A stretch of DNA of 64,000 nucleotides from Collinsella sp. An7. GTDB lineage: Bacteria; Actinomycetota; Coriobacteriia; Coriobacteriales; Coriobacteriaceae. The position numbers were made by a program, and so were the translations under genes. The stretch covers positions 1 to 64,000 of the forward strand of contig NZ_NFHP01000007.1 of the NCBI RefSeq assembly GCF_002159335.1. Reading direction: 5' to 3'. The notes beneath the pieces are model-generated. The model searched no databases, had not been told where the DNA came from, and saw only the letters and a list, made by a program, of their open reading frames with translations. Positions 60,887 through 64,000 of this stretch are shown here, piece by piece. How positions within the stretch are numbered: position 1 is the first letter of the stretch; every line of letters starts with the position of its first letter.

Positions 60887-62479
60887 CTACCACGCGCGCT
60901 CGAGCGTGAGCTTGACGGCGATTCGCGTAGAGGCCGTGCACTTAAAGCGGTCGTCGAGCCGCACGCCCGCCGCCCACACGATCGCGCCGCCGGGCGCCGT
61001 GCGCACCACGGGCACGAGTGGCCGCTCCGCCACGGGCACGCGCTCCTCGCCCAGCAGGTCGGAGAGTTTCTTGCTGCGCCCCTGCATGCCGAGGGGGCAC
61101 ATGAGATCGCCGGGGGCGGGCGCGTCCACCCACAGGCGCGCGCCCCGGACCTCGGCGGGGAGCCCCTGGCCTGCTTCTTTAAGGCGGATGAGATCGCGCT
61201 CCGCATAGCCGAGCGCCGCTGCGTCGATGAGCGCCACCGACCGCCGCGCCGGGCTGTGCCCTCCTTCGGCTGCAGAGCCGCTCTGCCCGGGTGCCTCGGG
61301 CGCCCCGGGCGCCAAGGCCGCCTCGCGCGCCAGCGCCACGGCGTCCGTGCCGGCCGGCACGCGCACCACCTCGGCGGCGAGCACCATCTCGTTGGCAAGC
61401 GCCATGCGCCCGGGCACCACGAGCCATCCGGCCGCAAGCGCCTCGCGGCCGCCCGCCGTCCTCAGCGTGAGCGTGCCAAACTCCATGCGTGCATCGATGC
61501 CGTCCGGGAGGGTGAGCGATCCCTCCCCCGCCGCCACGCAGGCGAGCACGGCCTCGACGTGGCGCATCTCGAGTCGCGCGCCAGCGTCGAGCGCGCGCAC
61601 GGCCAGGCGCACCATGCGCCGCGCGATGGCAACCTCCGCCGCCGCGAGCCGCGCACCGTCGAGCACTACGAGCCCCTCCTCCTCGCGCCGGGTGCAGGCG
61701 CGCAGGGCCGTTGCCGCCAGGTGGGTGAGAAACGCGTCCTCGTCGCCCAATATGTCGCAGGTGGCGCCCACCGTCCGTGCAAGGTTGCCGTTGCGCTCGG
61801 CCGCGAGCGGCATAACCTCATGCCGCACAAAGTTGCGCAGGTAGGAGGTATCGCGGTTGCTCTCGTCCTCGCGCCAGGAGATGCCCGCCACCGCAAGGTA
61901 GCGGCAGAGCTCGTCGTGTGTGGCGTCGATGAGCGGGCGGACGATGATGTTTCGCCGCCGCGGGATGCTCGAGAGGCCGGCCGGCCCCGCCCCGCGGATC
62001 GCGTTCATAAAGAAGGTCTCGGCCCGGTCGCTCGCCGTATGCGCCGTGAGGATGCGCGCGGCCGAGCGCGGACAGCCCGCCTCGCGGCAGAGCTCGTGCA
62101 CGTAGCGGCGGGCGGCACGATAGCGCACCTCGCGCGCCGCCGCCTCGAGGTTCTGGCCGCCCAGCTCGGTAAAGCTCGCATGCTCCACGCAGAGCGGCAA
62201 GCCATAGCGCTCGCATAGGCTGCGCACAAACGCCTCGTCGCCATCGGAGGCGTCGCCACGCAGGTGATGATTAACATGGAGCACGTGCAGACGTTCGCGG
62301 GCGATTCGCGCCGGTCCGCGGCCGTCGGCAATGTCGAGAGTACCGGTGCAGGCCATAACGAGCAGCGCGGTTGAGTCCGCACCACCTGATACCATGAGGA
62401 CCACCGGAGCCGAGCCAGCGCCGTCCACCTGCGTCGCGGCTCCCCCGCGCTTGCCAAAATGCTGTGATACCGTTGGCAC
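60887..62479 (-). CDS. tilS: tRNA(Ile)-lysidine synthetase
   Basis: A 530-residue N-type ATP pyrophosphatase that modifies C34 of tRNA-Ile(CAU) to lysidine. The P-loop is SGGADSTAL, followed by HVNHHLRGDASDGDEAF and TAHTASDRAETF. The C-terminal TilS domain includes GRSKKLSDLLGEERVP. The start is uncertain: GTG at 62479 has AGGAGG 4 nt upstream, while ATG at 62506 has a weaker GAGGGG. It is the first gene of tilS-hpt-ftsH and is divergent from the metallohydrolase gene. Confidence 0.93.
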   Translation of the reverse strand: MPTVSQHFGKRGGAATQVDGAGSAPVVLMVSGGADSTALLVMACTGTLDIADGRGPARIARERLHVLHVNHHLRGDASDGDEAFVRSLCERYGLPLCVEHASFTELGGQNLEAAAREVRYRAARRYVHELCREAGCPRSAARILTAHTASDRAETFFMNAIRGAGPAGLSSIPRRRNIIVRPLIDATHDELCRYLAVAGISWREDESNRDTSYLRNFVRHEVMPLAAERNGNLARTVGATCDILGDEDAFLTHLAATALRACTRREEEGLVVLDGARLAAAEVAIARRMVRLAVRALDAGARLEMRHVEAVLACVAAGEGSLTLPDGIDARMEFGTLTLRTAGGREALAAGWLVVPGRMALANEMVLAAEVVRVPAGTDAVALAREAALAPGAPEAPGQSGSAAEGGHSPARRSVALIDAAALGYAERDLIRLKEAGQGLPAEVRGARLWVDAPAPGDLMCPLGMQGRSKKLSDLLGEERVPVAERPLVPVVRTAPGGAIVWAAGVRLDDRFKCTASTRIAVKLTLERAW

Positions 62480-62527
62480 GTGCCCTCCTAACCCCGGCAC
62501 CATCATACCCCTCGTCGGAAGGCCCAG

Positions 62528-63433
62528 ATGATACCCGATACTCTCGAGCCCCATACCCCGCTCGCCGCGTCAGGCGGTGTGGACGGCGCCGCCACCGGCG
62601 GCGCCCCGAGTCAGCGGCTCCACCTGCACATCCTCGGCAGCGGCTCCAAGGGCAACTGCGCCCTCGTAGAGGGCCCCGAGGGGCTCATCATGATCGATGA
62701 CGGCTTCTCACGGCGCGAGACCATCTCCCGCATGCACGAGCTCGACCTCGACGAGGGCCGCGTACGCGCGCTCATCCTCACCCACGAGCACTCCGACCAC
62801 GTGAGCGGGGTCTCGGTGTGGTGCCGGCGCTTTGAGGGCGAGCTCTTTGCGAGCCGCGGCACCGCCGACGCGCGGCACTACCTCGCCTGCCTGCCGTTTG
62901 AGGAGTTCATGCCCGGCGACACGCTGCATATCGCCGGCATCTGCGTTACGACCTTCCCCACTTCGCACGATGTGGTGAACCCGGTGGGCTTTCGCTTCTC
63001 GGTCGGCGGCGCACGGGAGGGTGACGCCATCGGCTACGCCACCGACACGGGCATCCTCACGCCCGGGGCGATGCGCGCGCTCGCGGGGGCGCGCATCCTC
63101 GCGCTCGAGAGCAACCACGACGTGCCGATGCTGCGCACCGGCTCCTATCCGCGCTACCTGCAGGATCGCATCTTGAGCGAGCGCGGCCACCTCTCCAACG
63201 CGCAGGCCGCCGAGGCCGTGCGCGAGCTGGTGACCGAGCGGACCGAGGAGCTCATTGCCATGCACATCTCGCAGGAGAACAACCGCCCGAGCCTCGCCGT
63301 GCGGGCACTCGCCGAGGCGCTCGGCGCCACGCTCGACAACGAGCTCGGCAGCTCCGCCACGCTTGAACGCCCGGACGGCCCGACGCTACATATCCGCTCC
63401 GCCGGCCAGAACCGACCCATCAGCATCTGGTAG
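62528..63433 (+). CDS. Metallo-beta-lactamase-fold hydrolase, WalJ/YycJ type
   Basis: A 301-residue protein with a 30-residue low-complexity N-terminus and then the fold HILGSGSKGNCALVEG, the metal motif THEHSDH, TFPTSHDV, GYATDTG and ESNHD. The ending AMHISQENNRP is typical of YycJ/WalJ proteins, which have 5'-3' exonuclease activity linked to mismatch repair. No walR/walK genes are adjacent. The ATG at 62528 has GGAAGG upstream. Confidence 0.92.
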   Translation: MIPDTLEPHTPLAASGGVDGAATGGAPSQRLHLHILGSGSKGNCALVEGPEGLIMIDDGFSRRETISRMHELDLDEGRVRALILTHEHSDHVSGVSVWCRRFEGELFASRGTADARHYLACLPFEEFMPGDTLHIAGICVTTFPTSHDVVNPVGFRFSVGGAREGDAIGYATDTGILTPGAMRALAGARILALESNHDVPMLRTGSYPRYLQDRILSERGHLSNAQAAEAVRELVTERTEELIAMHISQENNRPSLAVRALAEALGATLDNELGSSATLERPDGPTLHIRSAGQNRPISIW

Positions 63434-63606
63434 CAGCAGTCGACTCGTGATGACCGGACGTCGCGCGATCCAGCCCGCCGCGGGGCGCCCAACTCGCCGG
63501 CTGCGACACTCCGACGTGCACCTACCCGCTTTTCCCATCTCGACAACGTGCGCGCAGCTCAACACCGCACGGGATGGGCGCAGCGCTCCGCGCGCAGTTC
63601 CGCACA

Positions 63607-63636
63607 CAAAGGAGGCCCCGGTGGGGCCTCCGTCTT
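63607..63636. terminator. Bidirectional terminator
   Basis: A 9-bp perfect stem GGAGGCCCC/GGGGCCTCC with a 3-nt loop, followed by GTCTT on the plus strand and TTTGTG on the minus strand. It lies between the convergent metallohydrolase and hsp20 genes. Confidence 0.8.
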
Positions 63637-63677
63637 GCACCATCTTTGTTTTTCCTCAGCTCGACGCCGTACGCGCA

Positions 63678-63762
63678 GGGGGAGGCCGACGGCTTCCCTA
63701 AGCGAACATTCCGCAGGCGCACAGCGCCGAGGACGTTCGCGTGGGAACCGCCGGCCTCCCCC
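63678..63762. repeat. Branched inverted repeat downstream of hsp20
   Basis: Outer arms 63678-63698 and 63743-63762 (GGGGGAGGCCG type) enclose a second pair (GCGAAC near 63702, GTTCGC near 63735) and an inner CGC/GCG tip. No T run follows on the minus strand, so it may be an mRNA-end structure working with the terminator at 63607. Confidence 0.6.
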
Positions 63763-63772
63763 GCCGGGAGCG

Positions 63773-64000
63773 TTAGTCGATCGCGATCTTGGTTACGTTC
63801 TTCTTCTCGACGATCTTGGGAACGGTGACGGTCAGCACGCCGTCGGCGTACTTGGCCGAGAGGCCCTCGCTCGCTGCGTCCTTGAGGTAGACGCCGCGGG
63901 TCGCGCTGTAGGCGCTGAACTCCTTCTGCAGGTAGTTCTTACCCTTGTCCTCCTCCTTCTCCTCAACGTTCACCGAGATGGAGAGGCGGCCCTCGTTAAG
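63773..64000 (-). CDS. Hsp20/alpha-crystallin small heat-shock protein (C-terminal part)
   Basis: The frame is open from the window edge (it starts within the gene at 64000) to the TAA at 63773, giving the last 75 residues. The alpha-crystallin domain shows LNEGRLSISV, FSAYSATRGVYL, KYADGVLTVTVPK and the final KIAID, where GVLTVTVPK is the conserved A-x-x-x-n-G-v-L core. These chaperones hold unfolded proteins. The start lies outside the window. Confidence 0.93.
   Translation of the reverse strand, partial: LNEGRLSISVNVEEKEEDKGKNYLQKEFSAYSATRGVYLKDAASEGLSAKYADGVLTVTVPKIVEKKNVTKIAID

Overview
The window is high-GC, gene-dense chromosomal DNA whose gene content suggests a strictly anaerobic Gram-positive actinobacterium of the class Coriobacteriia, most like Collinsella or Olsenella. 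The evidence is a small 4.5S-type SRP RNA, rubrerythrin, a QueT-family vitamin-like transporter, a NimA-like flavin protein, a lipoteichoic-acid-synthase-type enzyme, and start sites dominated by AGGAGG ribosome binding sites. The genus is an inference; no marker such as 16S rRNA lies in the window. I see no prophage, no CRISPR array and no intact transposase.

Layout. 1-4 kb: a 5'-truncated AAA/DUF4143 ATPase, then a molybdopterin pair on the minus strand (moaA, and a moaC-mobB fusion). 4-10 kb: serS, a 56-residue membrane protein, an unknown anchored protein, rmuC and nth. 10-16 kb: a membrane protein, a NimA-like flavoprotein, a GntR/UTRA regulator, an array of tandem stem-loops, rubrerythrin, a MutY-like glycosylase lacking its iron-sulfur cluster, an Rrf2 regulator and tRNA-Asp. 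16-25 kb: a phosphodiesterase, a LytS/LytT-type two-component pair coupled to a glycosyltransferase, QueT, an MFS transporter, a zinc phospholipase-C-like protein and an anchored C39 peptidase. 25-30 kb: a MarR-regulated heterodimeric ABC exporter. 30-40 kb: RlmK-like methyltransferase, Kup, a HAD phosphatase, an LTA-synthase-like protein, a tyrosine phosphatase and a flavodoxin. 39.6-46.8 kb: two divergent ABC loci around a YtrA-type GntR gene and a perfect inverted-repeat operator. The right-hand locus encodes unusual modular permeases. 46.8-51 kb: a second heterodimeric ABC exporter and SRP RNA. 51-57 kb: a TadA-glycerate kinase fusion, tRNA-Ser, ilvE and an anchored DNase-I-fold phosphatase. 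57-64 kb: the conserved tilS-hpt-ftsH cluster, a WalJ/YycJ-type metallohydrolase and the 3' end of an hsp20 gene.

The most striking thing is in the gaps. At least three families of structured repeats fill the intergenic spaces: (1) 150-175 nt elements closed by 27-35 bp inverted repeats, five of which share internal boxes; (2) REP-like palindromes carrying a GGGGACGGG or GGGACGGGG core; (3) an 81-82 nt periodic array of stem-loops built on TCACCTAAGG/CCTTAGGTGA, with a stray copy after an ABC ATPase gene. Among the proteins the best candidates for new biology are the three-module permease system with its ATPase (42.0-46.8 kb), the TadA-glycerate kinase fusion and the MoaA with a roughly 70-residue insertion.
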